From: JAKPBU01 sp964425695
GTDB lineage: Bacteria > Pseudomonadota > Gammaproteobacteria > Xanthomonadales > Xanthomonadaceae
Direction: 5' to 3'
DNA: 64,000 bases
NCBI GenBank assembly: GCA_964425695.1
Contig: CAYRNF010000006.1
Coordinates: 77,102 to 141,101, forward strand
The notes under the pieces are model-generated. The model searched no databases and was not told where the DNA came from. It saw nothing but the letters and a program-made list of their open reading frames with translations. Every line of letters begins with the position of its first letter. The stretch's first letter is position 1. A program made the position numbers and the translations under genes. Positions 1 through 8,918 of the stretch are shown piece after piece.

Positions 1-50
1 TCGCGGACTGGACCGTACCGCTGGACGCGACACGCCGGCCGCTGGGGTAG
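1..50 (+). CDS. possible 3' end of a truncated upstream gene
   Basis: Reading from base 3, a frame runs ADWTVPLDATRRPLG and ends at a TAG at positions 48-50, so the window may begin inside the last codons of a plus-strand gene. Fifteen residues are too few to identify a family. The call rests only on an open frame ending before the convergent dodecin gene. Confidence 0.2.
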   Translation, partial: ADWTVPLDATRRPLG

Positions 51-112
51 CGTGTGCCGCGTCCCGGTACGCGCCGGGCCTTCGCAGGATCGACGGAATC
101 CCCTCGGTCGAC

Positions 113-132
113 CTTCTTCGAAGACGAAGAAG
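113..132. other. intergenic stem-loop
   Basis: A perfect 8-bp stem (CTTCTTCG / CGAAGAAG) with the loop AAGA lies just beyond the 3' end of the minus-strand dodecin gene. It could end transcription from either side, but neither strand has a clear T-run, so its role is unclear. Confidence 0.3.
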
Positions 133-165
133 CCGAGCGCTCCGCACGGACGCCTGGCTTGCGCG

Positions 166-369
166 CTACTGCACCACGAAGCTGATGCGCAGGTTGACGC
201 GCCATTCCTGGATGCTGCCGTCGTCATTGGTGACGACCTTGATCTCGTTGACCCACGCACCCTGGATGTTCTTCACCGTTTCGGCGCACTTGGACAGGCC
301 GGTCTTCACCGCGTCCTCGATGCTGGTCCGCGACGACGCGCTGAGTTCGATGACCTTCGCGATCGACAT
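166..369 (-). CDS. dodecin family flavin-binding protein
   Basis: Small protein of 67 residues matching the dodecin family, whose dodecamers store or sequester flavin in the cytoplasm. The family pattern is visible: MSIAKVIELSASS at the N-terminus, the helix SSRTSIEDAVKTGLSKCAETV, and the strands around AWVNEIKVV and WRVNLRISFVV. The start is the second in-frame Met, which gives the usual dodecin length; an upstream Met would add six unsupported residues. It is transcribed alone, divergent from aroK. Dodecins are often stress- or flavin-related, but nothing here shows how this one is regulated. Confidence 0.85.
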   Translation of the reverse strand: MSIAKVIELSASSRTSIEDAVKTGLSKCAETVKNIQGAWVNEIKVVTNDDGSIQEWRVNLRISFVVQ

Positions 370-457
370 CTGCCTGCTCCCGTGCATGGCGCCTGCGCGC
401 CGGAAGCCGGAGCATGCGCCGCCCGCCGTCGCATGCTCGTTAACCGGGCCCGTTCAG

Positions 458-463
458 TAAGAT
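458..463 (+). promoter_or_regulatory. -10 element of aroK (near-leaderless)
   Basis: TAAGAT lies 8 bp before the aroK ATG in an otherwise GC-rich stretch. No Shine-Dalgarno sequence fits between it and the start codon, so transcription probably starts at or within a few bases of the ATG. No convincing -35 box was seen. Confidence 0.4.
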
Positions 464-471
464 CGCGGTGC

Positions 472-1026
472 ATGAACCCTTCCCCCAACCTCGTGCTGGT
501 CGGTCCCATGGGGGCCGGCAAGACCTCGATCGGCAGGCGCCTGGCCGGGCGCTTCGGCCTGCCGTTCGTGGACGCCGACCGCGAGATCGAAGCGCGCACC
601 GGCGCCAGCGTCACCACGATCTTCGACTGCGAGGGCGAAGCGGGCTTCCGTGCGCGCGAAGGCGCGATCCTGGCGTCGCTGCTGGGCGGTAGCGGCCAGG
701 TGCTGGCCACTGGCGGCGGCGCGGTGCTGGCACCGGGCAATCGCCAGTTGCTGCGCGAACGCGGCTTCGTGGTGCACCTGCACGCCAGCGTGGACGCGCA
801 GCTGGCCCGCCTGGCCCGCGACCGCACCCGTCCGCTGCTGCAGCGGCCCGACCGCGAGGCGGTGCTGCGCCAGATGGCCGACGCGCGCGCGCCGCTGTAC
901 GCGGAAGTCGCCGACCTGCACTACGACACCAGTCACCAGACCTGCACGGATGCGGCGGCGCGGCTGGCCGAACTGCTGGCCGATCGCTGGCAACAGCCGG
1001 CGCCGCCGGCCGGGGCGACACCATGA
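472..1026 (+). CDS. aroK: shikimate kinase
   Basis: Cytoplasmic enzyme that phosphorylates shikimate at the 3-hydroxyl with ATP, the fifth step of the aromatic amino acid pathway. The 184 residues match the family length. The Walker A loop GPMGAGKTSIG is near residue 10, and DADREIE, the GGGAVL segment and the lid region RTRPLL follow in the usual order. A longer in-frame extension runs upstream, but this ATG gives the canonical N-terminus and sits next to a -10 element. Its stop overlaps the aroB start by 4 bp, the usual aroK-aroB arrangement with translational coupling. Confidence 0.95.
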   Translation: MNPSPNLVLVGPMGAGKTSIGRRLAGRFGLPFVDADREIEARTGASVTTIFDCEGEAGFRAREGAILASLLGGSGQVLATGGGAVLAPGNRQLLRERGFVVHLHASVDAQLARLARDRTRPLLQRPDREAVLRQMADARAPLYAEVADLHYDTSHQTCTDAAARLAELLADRWQQPAPPAGATP

Positions 1027-2126
1027 GCACCGCCTACGTCGATGTCGCGGGCGCGCAGCCGTACCGCATCGCCATCGGCCCCGGTCTGCTGGCCGATGCG
1101 GCGGCCCTGGCCGCGCCGTGGCGCGGGCGCCATGCGTTGGTGGTGAGCGACAGCAACGTGGCGCCGCTCTACGCCGAGGCGCTGGAACGCGCCCTCGCAG
1201 GCGCGAAGCCCGACGCCCGCATCGCCCGCTTCGTGCTGCCGGCGGGCGAATCGGCGAAGACGCTGGACAACTTCGGCGCCTGCATCGACGCGCTGGCCGC
1301 ACTGGGCGCCACCCGCGACGCCTGCGTGTATGCGCTGGGCGGCGGCGTGGTCGGCGACCTGGCCGGTTTCGCGGCGGCGTGCTGGATGCGGGGCGTGGAC
1401 TGCGTGCAGGTGCCCACCACGCTGCTGGCGATGGTGGATTCCTCCGTGGGCGGCAAGACCGCGGTGGACATCGCACACGGCAAGAACCTGGTCGGCGCCT
1501 TCCATCCGCCGCGCGCGGTGCTGGCGGACACGGGGACCCTGCGCACCCTGCCGCGGCGCGAACTGCGCGCAGGTCTGGCCGAGGTGGTGAAGTACGGCGC
1601 GATCGTCGACGCCGCGTTCCTCGACTGGCTCGACGCGCACGCCGATGCGCTGCTGGCGATGGACAACGCCGCCCTGGCCGAGGCGATCGCGCGCAGTTGC
1701 GCGCACAAGGCGGCGATCACCGAACGCGACCCGTTCGAACGCGGCGAGCGCGCCCTGCTCAACTTCGGCCATACCTTCGGCCATGCGATCGAAGCCGAGC
1801 AGGCCGCGCGCAGCGGCGGCACCTACGGCACCGGCCTGAACCACGGCGAGGCGGTGGCGGTGGGCATGGTGCTGGCGGCGCGCCTGTCGGCGCAGCTGGG
1901 GCTGGCCGCGGAGGACGACACCGCACGCCTGCACGGCCTGCTGGAACGCTTCGGCCTGCCCACCCGCCTGCCCGGGGGCCTGGATGCGGCCGCGCTGCTG
2001 GCGCGCATGCGGCTGGACAAGAAGGCCGCGGCGGACGGGCTGCGGTTCGTGCTGTGGGACGGGGCCGGGCGCGCACGCGTGGTGGCGGGCGTGGACGAGG
2101 ACCAGGTGCTGCGCGTGCTCGGCTGA
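1023..2126 (+). CDS. aroB: 3-dehydroquinate synthase
   Basis: Converts DAHP to 3-dehydroquinate, the second step of the shikimate pathway, using NAD and a divalent metal. The 367 residues match the family. Visible features are the NAD-binding stretch ALGGGVVGDLAGFAA, the substrate segment PTTLLAMVDSSVGGKT, the metal-site Glu in GLAEVVKYG, and the metal-binding histidines in NFGHTFGHA and LNHGEAV. It overlaps aroK in an ATGA junction, so both are probably made from one message. Nothing is odd about it. Confidence 0.96.
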   Translation: MSTAYVDVAGAQPYRIAIGPGLLADAAALAAPWRGRHALVVSDSNVAPLYAEALERALAGAKPDARIARFVLPAGESAKTLDNFGACIDALAALGATRDACVYALGGGVVGDLAGFAAACWMRGVDCVQVPTTLLAMVDSSVGGKTAVDIAHGKNLVGAFHPPRAVLADTGTLRTLPRRELRAGLAEVVKYGAIVDAAFLDWLDAHADALLAMDNAALAEAIARSCAHKAAITERDPFERGERALLNFGHTFGHAIEAEQAARSGGTYGTGLNHGEAVAVGMVLAARLSAQLGLAAEDDTARLHGLLERFGLPTRLPGGLDAAALLARMRLDKKAAADGLRFVLWDGAGRARVVAGVDEDQVLRVLG

Positions 2127-2225
2127 GCGGCCGGTCGCCGGCTGCGCAGACCAAGACAGGCACCCGCCCTGCCCGGCACAGGCCCCCGATCGCGGGACAA
2201 CGCAGCCCAGCGCCGGCACGGCCCC

Positions 2226-2231
2226 TACAAT
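2226..2231 (+). promoter_or_regulatory. -10 element of the WGR-domain gene (leaderless)
   Basis: TACAAT stands 7 bp before the chosen ATG at 2239 and has no Shine-Dalgarno sequence behind it. This spacing would place the transcription start at the A of the start codon. An alternative ATG at 2230 overlaps the element itself, which argues against it. Confidence 0.45.
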
Positions 2232-2238
2232 GTGCGCC

Positions 2239-2493
2239 ATGCGCCTGCTTCTGCAACAACGTCCCGACGGCCGCGAAGCCCCGCGCTTCGTGCAGCTGCA
2301 ACTGGAACGCGACCTGCTGGGCGGCTGGGCGCTGGTGCGCGAAACCGGCCAGATCGGCGGCCGCAGCACCGTGCGCCGCGAGCAGCACCTGGACCAGGCC
2401 GCCGCGATGGCCGCGCTGGAACATGCGCGCGACGCCCAGCTGAAGAAAGGATTCCAGCTGATGTTCGTCCAGGGTGCCGAAGCGCCCAGGTAG
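2239..2493 (+). CDS. WGR-domain protein
   Basis: An 84-residue protein that is essentially one WGR domain. The segment GGWALVRETGQIGGR matches the Trp-Gly-Arg core of the family, followed by a helix with QAAAMAALEHARDAQLKKGF. WGR domains occur in PARPs and in bacterial proteins linked to nucleic acids or polyA polymerases, but stand-alone bacterial copies have no settled function. It lies between aroB and hemE with its own -10 element. Start at 2239 is preferred over 2230. Confidence 0.7.
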   Translation: MRLLLQQRPDGREAPRFVQLQLERDLLGGWALVRETGQIGGRSTVRREQHLDQAAAMAALEHARDAQLKKGFQLMFVQGAEAPR

Positions 2494-2547
2494 CCGAGCC
2501 TGACCACCCGTCCGGGCGCCGCACCGCAGGCGCGCAGGCGAACGCTC

Positions 2548-2564
2548 GGCGCGCGTAGCGCGCC
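2548..2564. other. GC stem-loop upstream of hemE
   Basis: A perfect 7-bp stem GGCGCGC / GCGCGCC with loop GTA lies 55 bp before hemE. There is no T-run, so it is not a standard terminator; it may simply be a 5' leader structure. Confidence 0.3.
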
Positions 2565-2618
2565 CTGCGCACCGCAACACTCGCGACGTCCGGTTCCCAC
2601 CCTTACGAGAGCACGACC

Positions 2619-3707
2619 TTGTCCGCACCGCACCACGAAGACCCCGCCTCCAACAGCAGGTTCCTGCGCGCCCTGCGCCGCGAACCGGTGGACCGCACTC
2701 CCGTGTGGCTGATGCGCCAAGCCGGGCGCTACCTGCCGGAGTACCGCGCCACCCGCAAGGCCGCCGGCAGTTTCCTGGCCATGGCCAAGAACCCGGAGAT
2801 CGCCTGCGAAGTGACGCTGCAGCCGCTGCGCCGCTACGACCTGGATGCGGCGATCCTGTTCTCCGACATCCTCACCATCCCCGACGCGATGGGCCTGGGC
2901 CTGTACTTCGTCGAGGGCGAAGGTCCCAAGTTCGAGCGCACCGTGCGCACCCCCGCCGATGCGGCCAACCTGGCCGTGCCGGACATGGAAACCGAGCTGC
3001 GCTACGTGATGGACGCCGTGCGCACCATCCGGCGGGAACTGGATGCGAAGGTGCCGCTGATCGGCTTCTCCGGCAGCCCGTGGACGCTGGCGTGCTACAT
3101 GGTCGAAGGCAGCGGGAGCAAGGACTTCGCGCGGATTAAGGCGCTGGCGCTCAACGATCCAGACACCCTGCACCGGCTGCTGACGGTCAATGCCGACGCG
3201 GTGATCGCCTACCTGTCCGCACAGCGCGCGGCGGGCGCACAGGCGCTGCAGGTCTTCGACACCTGGGGCGGCGTGCTGAGCCCCGCGATGTACCGCGAAT
3301 TCTCCCTGCCCTACCTGCAGCGCATCGCCGCGGCGCTGGGACGCGACGCCGCAGGCGAGCGCGTGCCGCTGATCCTGTTCGGCAAGGGCAACGGCGCCTA
3401 CCTGGCCGAACTTTCCGAGAGCGGCGCGGACGCGCTGGGCGTGGACTGGCTGACCTCGCTGGAAGACGCGGCGGCGCGCTGCCGGGGCAAGGTCGCGCTG
3501 CAGGGCAACCTGGACCCGGCGACGCTGTACGGTTCGCCCGATGCGATCCGCCGCGAAGTGCGCGCCGCGCTGGACAGCTACCGCGCCGGCAACGGCGGCT
3601 CGCGCGAGGGCCACGTCTTCAACCTGGGCCACGGCATGTCGCCGGACATGGATCCCGAGCACGTGGCGGTGCTGGTGGACGAGGTGCACGCCTACAGCGC
3701 GCGATGA
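2619..3707 (+). CDS. hemE: uroporphyrinogen decarboxylase
   Basis: Cytoplasmic enzyme that decarboxylates the four acetate side chains of uroporphyrinogen III to give coproporphyrinogen III in haem synthesis. At 362 residues it has normal length. The signature PVWLMRQAGRYLPEYR lies near residue 29, the catalytic Asp lies in ILFSDIL, and GFSGSPWTLACYMVEG and FNLGHG follow in order. The start is a TTG with the weak upstream purine run GAGA; no ATG gives the family N-terminus. It stands alone between two small genes. Confidence 0.95.
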   Translation: MSAPHHEDPASNSRFLRALRREPVDRTPVWLMRQAGRYLPEYRATRKAAGSFLAMAKNPEIACEVTLQPLRRYDLDAAILFSDILTIPDAMGLGLYFVEGEGPKFERTVRTPADAANLAVPDMETELRYVMDAVRTIRRELDAKVPLIGFSGSPWTLACYMVEGSGSKDFARIKALALNDPDTLHRLLTVNADAVIAYLSAQRAAGAQALQVFDTWGGVLSPAMYREFSLPYLQRIAAALGRDAAGERVPLILFGKGNGAYLAELSESGADALGVDWLTSLEDAAARCRGKVALQGNLDPATLYGSPDAIRREVRAALDSYRAGNGGSREGHVFNLGHGMSPDMDPEHVAVLVDEVHAYSAR

Positions 3708-3741
3708 CGCGCGCGCCCGCCGGGCCGTGCAGGCAGCGCCG

Positions 3742-4404
3742 ATGACCGTTGCCCTGTTCGATTTCGACGGCACGATCACCACGCACGAAACCATGCCGGC
3801 CTTCGTGCGCGGGTCGGTGCGCGCGCACCGCTTGCTGGCCGGCTACGCGCTGCTGTTCCCGCTGCTGGCGGGGTATCGGCTCAGGATCGTGTCCGCCTGC
3901 CTGCTGCGCGCATGGATCGTGCGGCTGGCATACGCCGGGACACCGGCCGCGGAGCTGGAACGCCACGGCCGCGCCTTCGCGCACGACGCGCTGGACAAGG
4001 TGCTGCGCCCCGAGGCGATGGCGCGGATCGCCTGGCACCGCGCGCAGGGCCACACCGTGGCGATCGTCTCCGGCGGGCTGGACGCGTACCTGCGCCCGTG
4101 GGCCGAACGCCATGGCCTGGACGTCATCTGTTCGTCGCTGGAGCAGCGCGACGGCGTGCTCACCGGCCGCTACGCCGGCCCGCAGTGCGTGCGCGAACAC
4201 AAGGTGCGCGCCGCGCGGGACAGGCTGGGCATCGCGCCGGGCCGGCGCGTGTTCGCCTACGGCGATACGCCCGAGGATCACGCGATGCTGGCGATGGCCA
4301 CCGATCCGTTCTACCGCGCGATGCCGGCGCCGGGCGACGCGCCTGGCTGCGCGGGGCCCGCGGCGCACCGGCCCCTCGACACGCGCGGGACCGGCACGGG
4401 GTGA
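3742..4404 (+). CDS. HAD-IB family phosphatase
   Basis: A 220-residue HAD-superfamily phosphohydrolase of the SerB/CicA-like subclass IB. The nucleophile motif DFDGTIT is at residues 7-13, the second motif is in VAIVSGG, and the late acidic motif is in FAYGDTPEDHAML. The helical cap between them contains hydrophobic stretches (AGYALLFPLLAGY), as in membrane-associated members that may act on phospholipid intermediates. The substrate cannot be read from the sequence. The C-terminus is Pro/Gly-rich and looks disordered. It faces the convergent kinase gene 16 bp away. Confidence 0.8.
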   Translation: MTVALFDFDGTITTHETMPAFVRGSVRAHRLLAGYALLFPLLAGYRLRIVSACLLRAWIVRLAYAGTPAAELERHGRAFAHDALDKVLRPEAMARIAWHRAQGHTVAIVSGGLDAYLRPWAERHGLDVICSSLEQRDGVLTGRYAGPQCVREHKVRAARDRLGIAPGRRVFAYGDTPEDHAMLAMATDPFYRAMPAPGDAPGCAGPAAHRPLDTRGTGTG

Positions 4405-4420
4405 GGCGTACGGCGCGGGG

Positions 4421-7400
4421 CTAGTCGCCCCGCAGCGCCTGCGCCATGGCGTCCGCCAGCATCGCGCCGGTCAGCGGCTTGCGCAGGAAACCGTCGAAGC
4501 CTGCGGCGCGCGCCAGCGGTTCGGCATCGGCGTCGGCGCGGGCGGTCACGGCGAGGAGCGGCTGCGCGAACCCCTGCGCACGCAGCTGCCGCGCGAGCGC
4601 CAGTCCGTCGATGCCGGGCAGGTCCAGGTCCAGCAGGCCCAGGTCGAAACGGCCGGTGGCCACCTCGGCCAGCGCTGCCAGCCCGTGCGCGGCGTGGACG
4701 ACGGCGTGGCCCTGCGCGCGCAGCAGTCCCGCCAGCACGTCGGCCACGGTGGGATCGTCTTCGACCAGCAGCAGGCGCAGCGGCCCGGGGGCGCTTGCGG
4801 TTTGCGGCGGGCCGGGCACGGGCTCTTGCACCGCGCGCACATGCGGCAGCGGCAGGTCCACGACGAAGCGCGTGCCCTGGCCCAGCGTGCTCTCGACCGC
4901 GATCCGCCCGCCCATGGCCGCGGCCAGTTCCTGGCTGATCGCAAGGCCCAGCCCGCTGCCGCCGTAGCGCGCCGCGGTGCGCGCGCCTTCGGCCTGTTCG
5001 AAGCGCCGGAACAGGCGCTGCTGCTGTTCCGCGCTCAGGCCGGGCCCGCTGTCGGCCACGGCGAAGCGCACGCCACCGCCCGGCAACGGCAGCGCTTCGA
5101 GCGAGACGAACCCGCGCTCGGTGAACTTGATCGCGTTGCCGACCAGGTTCATCAGGATCTGCGCGACGCGGGTGCGGTCGCCCTGCAGCGCCACCGGCGC
5201 GTCCGCGGCGACCTGGTCGGCGAACGCCAGCCCGCCCCGCTCCGCCAGCGGCGCCATCAGCCCGGCCACCTCGCGCACCAGCGCGCGCAGGTCGAAGGCG
5301 CCGCTGTCCAGCTGCAGCTTGCCGGCTTCGATCCGCGACAGGTCCAGCGCGTCGTTGACCAGCCGCAGCAGGTGTTCGCCGGCGCGGCGGATGGCTTCGA
5401 CATGGCTGCGCTGTCGCGGTTCCAGGCGGCTGGCCAGCAGCAGTTCGCTCATGCCCAGCACGCCGGTCATGGGGGTACGGACCTCGTGGCCGAGCGTGGC
5501 CAGGAACCGGGTCTTGGCCTCCGACGCCTGTTCGGCCAGCGCCTGCCGCTGTCGCGCCATCTGCCAGGCGTGGCGCCGCTTCAGGCGCACCCGGTACGCG
5601 AACGCAGACCAGCCCAGCAGCAGCGCCGCCGCCAGCGCGAACAGCGCGATGGCCCACGGCGTGCGCCACCACGGCGGCGGCATGCGCAGATCCAGCAGCC
5701 TGGGGGCGCTCCAGTCGCCGTCGGCGGTGCGCGCCTGCACTTCCAGCCGATAGCGTCCGGGCGCCAGGCTCGCCAGCAGCCGCTCGCCGCTCGCGCCGGT
5801 ATGCACCCAGCCCTGGTCGTAGCCGTGCAGCCGGAACCGGTAGCGGTGCGCGTGCGCGTTGGTGAACGACAGCAGGCGCGCGACGATGCGCAGGTCGCGA
5901 TCGTCCGGTTCCAGCAGCAGCGTGCCGGTGCGCGACAGCTCCACCCGGCGATCGCCGCGGCGCACGTCCACCGAAGCGATGGCCAGCGTGGGCGTGCCGT
6001 CGCGCCATGCCACCTGGCGCGGGTGGAACAGCAGCAGCCCGTCCGCGGTGCCCAGCGCCACGTAGCCCAGCGGCGAGATCTGGATCGGGACCTTGCTGAA
6101 CTCCTGGCTCGGCAACCCGTCGCGCACGCCGTACACGCGCAGCCGGCGGCGCTGCGGGTCGTAGCGCACCAGTCCGCGCAGGGTGGGCGCCCACAGGTCC
6201 CCGCTGCCGTCCACCGCCACCCCGGCGGGCATCACCAGCGGCATTCCCTGCGCGGGCCCCACCTGGGTCGCCGGATGCAGGCGCTCGCCGTCCCAGCGGT
6301 AGCCCGACAGCATGCCCATGCTGGCCAGCCAGACCGTGTCGCGCGCCGCCAGCGCGAATCCGGCCAGCGGCATCCGCGGCGCACCCGGCACCGGCTCCAG
6401 CCGGCGCGCGCCGGCGTTCCACATCGACAGCCCCGCGCTGCCGGCCACCCAGGTGCCGCCGTCCGGCGCGGTGCCGACCTGGCGGATGATGTCGTCCGCG
6501 CCCAGGCCGCGGCCATCGCCGGCATGCAGCCGGTCCAGCGTGCGACCTTCGCGGTCGCGGATCTGCAGGCTGGTGTCGTCGGTCGCCCAGACCGAACCGT
6601 CGGGACGTACAGACACGCTGACCGTGCCGCCGGGCGCCGGATCGGACGCATCGCCAACAGTCCAGGTCCGCCGCAGGCCGGTGGCCGGTGCCAGCCGCAC
6701 CAGCTTGCCGTTGCATCCCACCCACACGCTGCGGTCCGCGGCTTCGGCCACGGACCGCAGCAGGTCGGCGCCGCAGACCGCACGCGCCACGTGGCGGATG
6801 CGGCCGGTGGACGGATCCAGGCTGTCGAGCACGCCGCCGCTGCCCACCAGCCACAGCGTGCTGTCGTGCGAAGGCGCCACGGCATGCACAAACGCGTTGG
6901 CGGGCGTTTCCGGGTCGTCCACGCGACGCGTCAGCAGGCTGAAGTCGCGCCAGTTCGAAGGCAGGTACCACAGGCCCGCGTCCCAGCTGGCGAACCACAG
7001 CCCGCCTTCCTTGTCCTGGTGGGTGAACGACCACTGCGGCCGCACGGTGCCGCGGCTGGTCTGGCTGTACAGAGGCACGTGGCGCACCGCCCCGCGGAGT
7101 TCCATAGCCAGGCCGCTGCGCGTGTCCAGCCAGCGGTTGCCCTGCGTGTCTTGCAGCATCACGTGCAGCGCCTTGCCTTCCAGCACCGGGTCGGCATACG
7201 GCAACGCGACGAAGCGCCCGTCCGCCAGGCGCCCGGTGGGGCGGCCCTGCACGTACAGCCACAGGGTGCCGGATGCGTCCAGCGACAACCCGTCGATGCG
7301 CTGGCTGCCGCTGGGCACGGCCACGCGCCGCAACGTGCGGCCATCCCAGCGCGCCAGGCCGCCCAGGGTGGCGATCCACAGCACGCCCTGCCGGTCGAAC

Positions 7401-8035
7401 TTCAGCGCGGGCACGCCGTCCGCGGGCAGGCTGGACGCATCGCCGGCGCGGTGCGCGAAACGCCGGATCCGGACGCCATCGGGTGCGAGCCGGTACAGCC
7501 CGCCATCGGCGGTGCCGAACCACAGCGCGCCGTCGGGCGCGGACTGGATGCTCCACACGTTGTTGCTGGCGATCTGCGGATGGCTGCGCCGGTCGTAGTA
7601 GCGGAACGTGCGCCGCTGCGGATCCAGCACCGCAAGCCCCGCGCCGGCGGTGCCCACCCACACGCGGTCGCGCGCGTCCACGTGCACTGCGCCGATGTCG
7701 TTGTCGCGCAGGCCGCTGCCCACCTGCCAGACGCGGAAGCCGACGCCGTCGTAGCGCGCCAGGCCGTCGCGCGTCGCGATCCACAGGTAACCCTGGCGAT
7801 CGGAATCCAGGCCCTGGATGGTGTTGGAAGGCAGCCCGTCCAGCACGCTGAACTGGCGCGGGTGCGGCGTGTCCAGGGCGGCGGCGTGCACCTGCAGGGC
7901 GAGCACCAGGGCCGCCACGAATGCCAGCAGCCATGCGATGCGCCGTGGGCCGCGCGATGCGCGCGCCGCATGCGGCGCCGCGTCGCGTGCGCGCAGCCTG
8001 CCCGCCTCCGGCCTCCGGCCGCGTGCCGCCTCCAT
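4421..8035 (-). CDS. propeller-type hybrid sensor histidine kinase / response regulator
   Basis: A 1204-residue membrane sensor. In order: an N-terminal signal/anchor (IAWLLAFVAALVLALQV), about fourteen two-component-propeller blades of the GYLWIATRDGLARYDG type forming a periplasmic sensor, a Y_Y_Y domain (near 680-740), one transmembrane helix, a HisKA domain with phospho-accepting His850 in ATLGHEVRTPM, an HATPase domain (NAIKF, ADSGPGL, GSGLGLAIS), and a receiver domain with Asp1136 in LLDLDLPGIDG. It lacks the AraC-type DNA-binding domain of Bacteroides hybrid systems, so phosphate must pass to a separate partner, not seen nearby. The ATG at 8035 is preferred for its upstream GGGGAG. The ligand is unknown; in characterised relatives it is often a glycan. 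Confidence 0.88.
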   Translation of the reverse strand: MEAARGRRPEAGRLRARDAAPHAARASRGPRRIAWLLAFVAALVLALQVHAAALDTPHPRQFSVLDGLPSNTIQGLDSDRQGYLWIATRDGLARYDGVGFRVWQVGSGLRDNDIGAVHVDARDRVWVGTAGAGLAVLDPQRRTFRYYDRRSHPQIASNNVWSIQSAPDGALWFGTADGGLYRLAPDGVRIRRFAHRAGDASSLPADGVPALKFDRQGVLWIATLGGLARWDGRTLRRVAVPSGSQRIDGLSLDASGTLWLYVQGRPTGRLADGRFVALPYADPVLEGKALHVMLQDTQGNRWLDTRSGLAMELRGAVRHVPLYSQTSRGTVRPQWSFTHQDKEGGLWFASWDAGLWYLPSNWRDFSLLTRRVDDPETPANAFVHAVAPSHDSTLWLVGSGGVLDSLDPSTGRIRHVARAVCGADLLRSVAEAADRSVWVGCNGKLVRLAPATGLRRTWTVGDASDPAPGGTVSVSVRPDGSVWATDDTSLQIRDREGRTLDRLHAGDGRGLGADDIIRQVGTAPDGGTWVAGSAGLSMWNAGARRLEPVPGAPRMPLAGFALAARDTVWLASMGMLSGYRWDGERLHPATQVGPAQGMPLVMPAGVAVDGSGDLWAPTLRGLVRYDPQRRRLRVYGVRDGLPSQEFSKVPIQISPLGYVALGTADGLLLFHPRQVAWRDGTPTLAIASVDVRRGDRRVELSRTGTLLLEPDDRDLRIVARLLSFTNAHAHRYRFRLHGYDQGWVHTGASGERLLASLAPGRYRLEVQARTADGDWSAPRLLDLRMPPPWWRTPWAIALFALAAALLLGWSAFAYRVRLKRRHAWQMARQRQALAEQASEAKTRFLATLGHEVRTPMTGVLGMSELLLASRLEPRQRSHVEAIRRAGEHLLRLVNDALDLSRIEAGKLQLDSGAFDLRALVREVAGLMAPLAERGGLAFADQVAADAPVALQGDRTRVAQILMNLVGNAIKFTERGFVSLEALPLPGGGVRFAVADSGPGLSAEQQQRLFRRFEQAEGARTAARYGGSGLGLAISQELAAAMGGRIAVESTLGQGTRFVVDLPLPHVRAVQEPVPGPPQTASAPGPLRLLLVEDDPTVADVLAGLLRAQGHAVVHAAHGLAALAEVATGRFDLGLLDLDLPGIDGLALARQLRAQGFAQPLLAVTARADADAEPLARAAGFDGFLRKPLTGAMLADAMAQALRGD

Positions 8036-8117
8036 GCGAAGCTCCCCTGCCTTCCCGGCAGGCATGCTCGCAATGCAGCGTTGCGCGCGCAAGCGGCGGG
8101 GTTCACGCGGCGGCGCC

Positions 8118-8123
8118 TAGAAT
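8118..8123 (+). promoter_or_regulatory. -10 element of the YceI/b561 operon
   Basis: TAGAAT lies about 65 bp before the first YceI gene, which has a strong Shine-Dalgarno sequence (GGGAGGAG) just upstream of its ATG. Unlike several other genes here, this one has a real 5' leader. Confidence 0.4.
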
Positions 8124-8189
8124 CGCCCGGTCGCGCGCGGCACCCGCCGCTCGCGGCGCAGCCACGGCCCGCGGGAGGAGCCACGCCCC

Positions 8190-8918
8190 ATGCGCATCCG
8201 GCACGTCATTGCCCTGCTGTCCTGGCTGGCGCTTGCCCCCGTGGTGCACGCGCAGGCGGAGCGCCATGTCCTGGACCCGGTGCACACGCGGGTGATGTTC
8301 TCGGTCAGCCATGCCGGCTTCTCCGATGCGATCGGCACGGTGTCCGGCAGTACCGGCGAACTGTGGTTCGACCCCGATGACTGGTCGAGCGCGCGGCTCA
8401 GCGCGCGCGTGCCCATCGCGCGGGTGGATCTGGGCGACGCGAAGTGGAACCAGGCCACGCTGGCGCGCAACCTGCTCGATGCCGCGACCCATCCGGAGGC
8501 GACCTTCGTCTCCACCCGCGTCGAACCGCGCGACGCCAACCGCGCCACCGTGCATGGCCTGCTGACCCTGCGCGGCGTGACCCGCGAGGTGGCACTGGAG
8601 GTGACCCTCAATGCCGCCAAGCGCCACCCGCTGCCGCCGTTCCGGCGCACGGTCGGCTTCAGCGCCACCACCTCGCTGAGCCGCAAGGACTTCGGCATCA
8701 GCGCCTGGTCCAGCATGATCGGCGACACGGTGCAGCTGCGGATCGAAGCCGAAGCGACCCGCGCGCGTGGCGATGGCGATGTCGAAAGCGGTACGCCGCC
8801 CGCCGCGCCGGCTGCGGAAGCGGAGGCGGCGGCAGACGACGCTGCGGCGCCGCCGCCCGAGCCTGTGCCCACCGAACCCCCGGCCGAAGCCGACACGCCA
8901 CCGGATCCCGAGCCATGA
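8190..8918 (+). CDS. YceI-like periplasmic lipocalin-fold protein with acidic Pro/Ala tail
   Basis: Exported protein of 242 residues. A signal peptide (VIALLSWLALAPVVHAQA) precedes a YceI domain, recognisable from DPVHTRVMFSVSHAGFSDAIG, FDPDDW, and TLRGVTREVALEVTL. YceI proteins form a barrel that binds isoprenoid or quinone-like molecules in the periplasm. The last 50 residues are an Ala/Pro/Glu-rich tail that is not part of the fold. Its stop overlaps the cytochrome b561 start by 4 bp, so the two are likely translated together. The pairing suggests a quinone-linked redox role. Confidence 0.88.
   Translation: MRIRHVIALLSWLALAPVVHAQAERHVLDPVHTRVMFSVSHAGFSDAIGTVSGSTGELWFDPDDWSSARLSARVPIARVDLGDAKWNQATLARNLLDAATHPEATFVSTRVEPRDANRATVHGLLTLRGVTREVALEVTLNAAKRHPLPPFRRTVGFSATTSLSRKDFGISAWSSMIGDTVQLRIEAEATRARGDGDVESGTPPAAPAAEAEAAADDAAAPPPEPVPTEPPAEADTPPDPEP

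Noticed and set aside
933..3794. Very long open frame opposite aroB and hemE
   Set aside because: Its translation is Arg/Ala/Gln-rich with no domain. It is an antisense shadow of well-conserved genes in GC-rich DNA.
3749..8380. Open frame of more than 1500 codons antisense to the hybrid kinase
   Set aside because: It covers the kinase coding region in a complementary frame; composition alone keeps it open.
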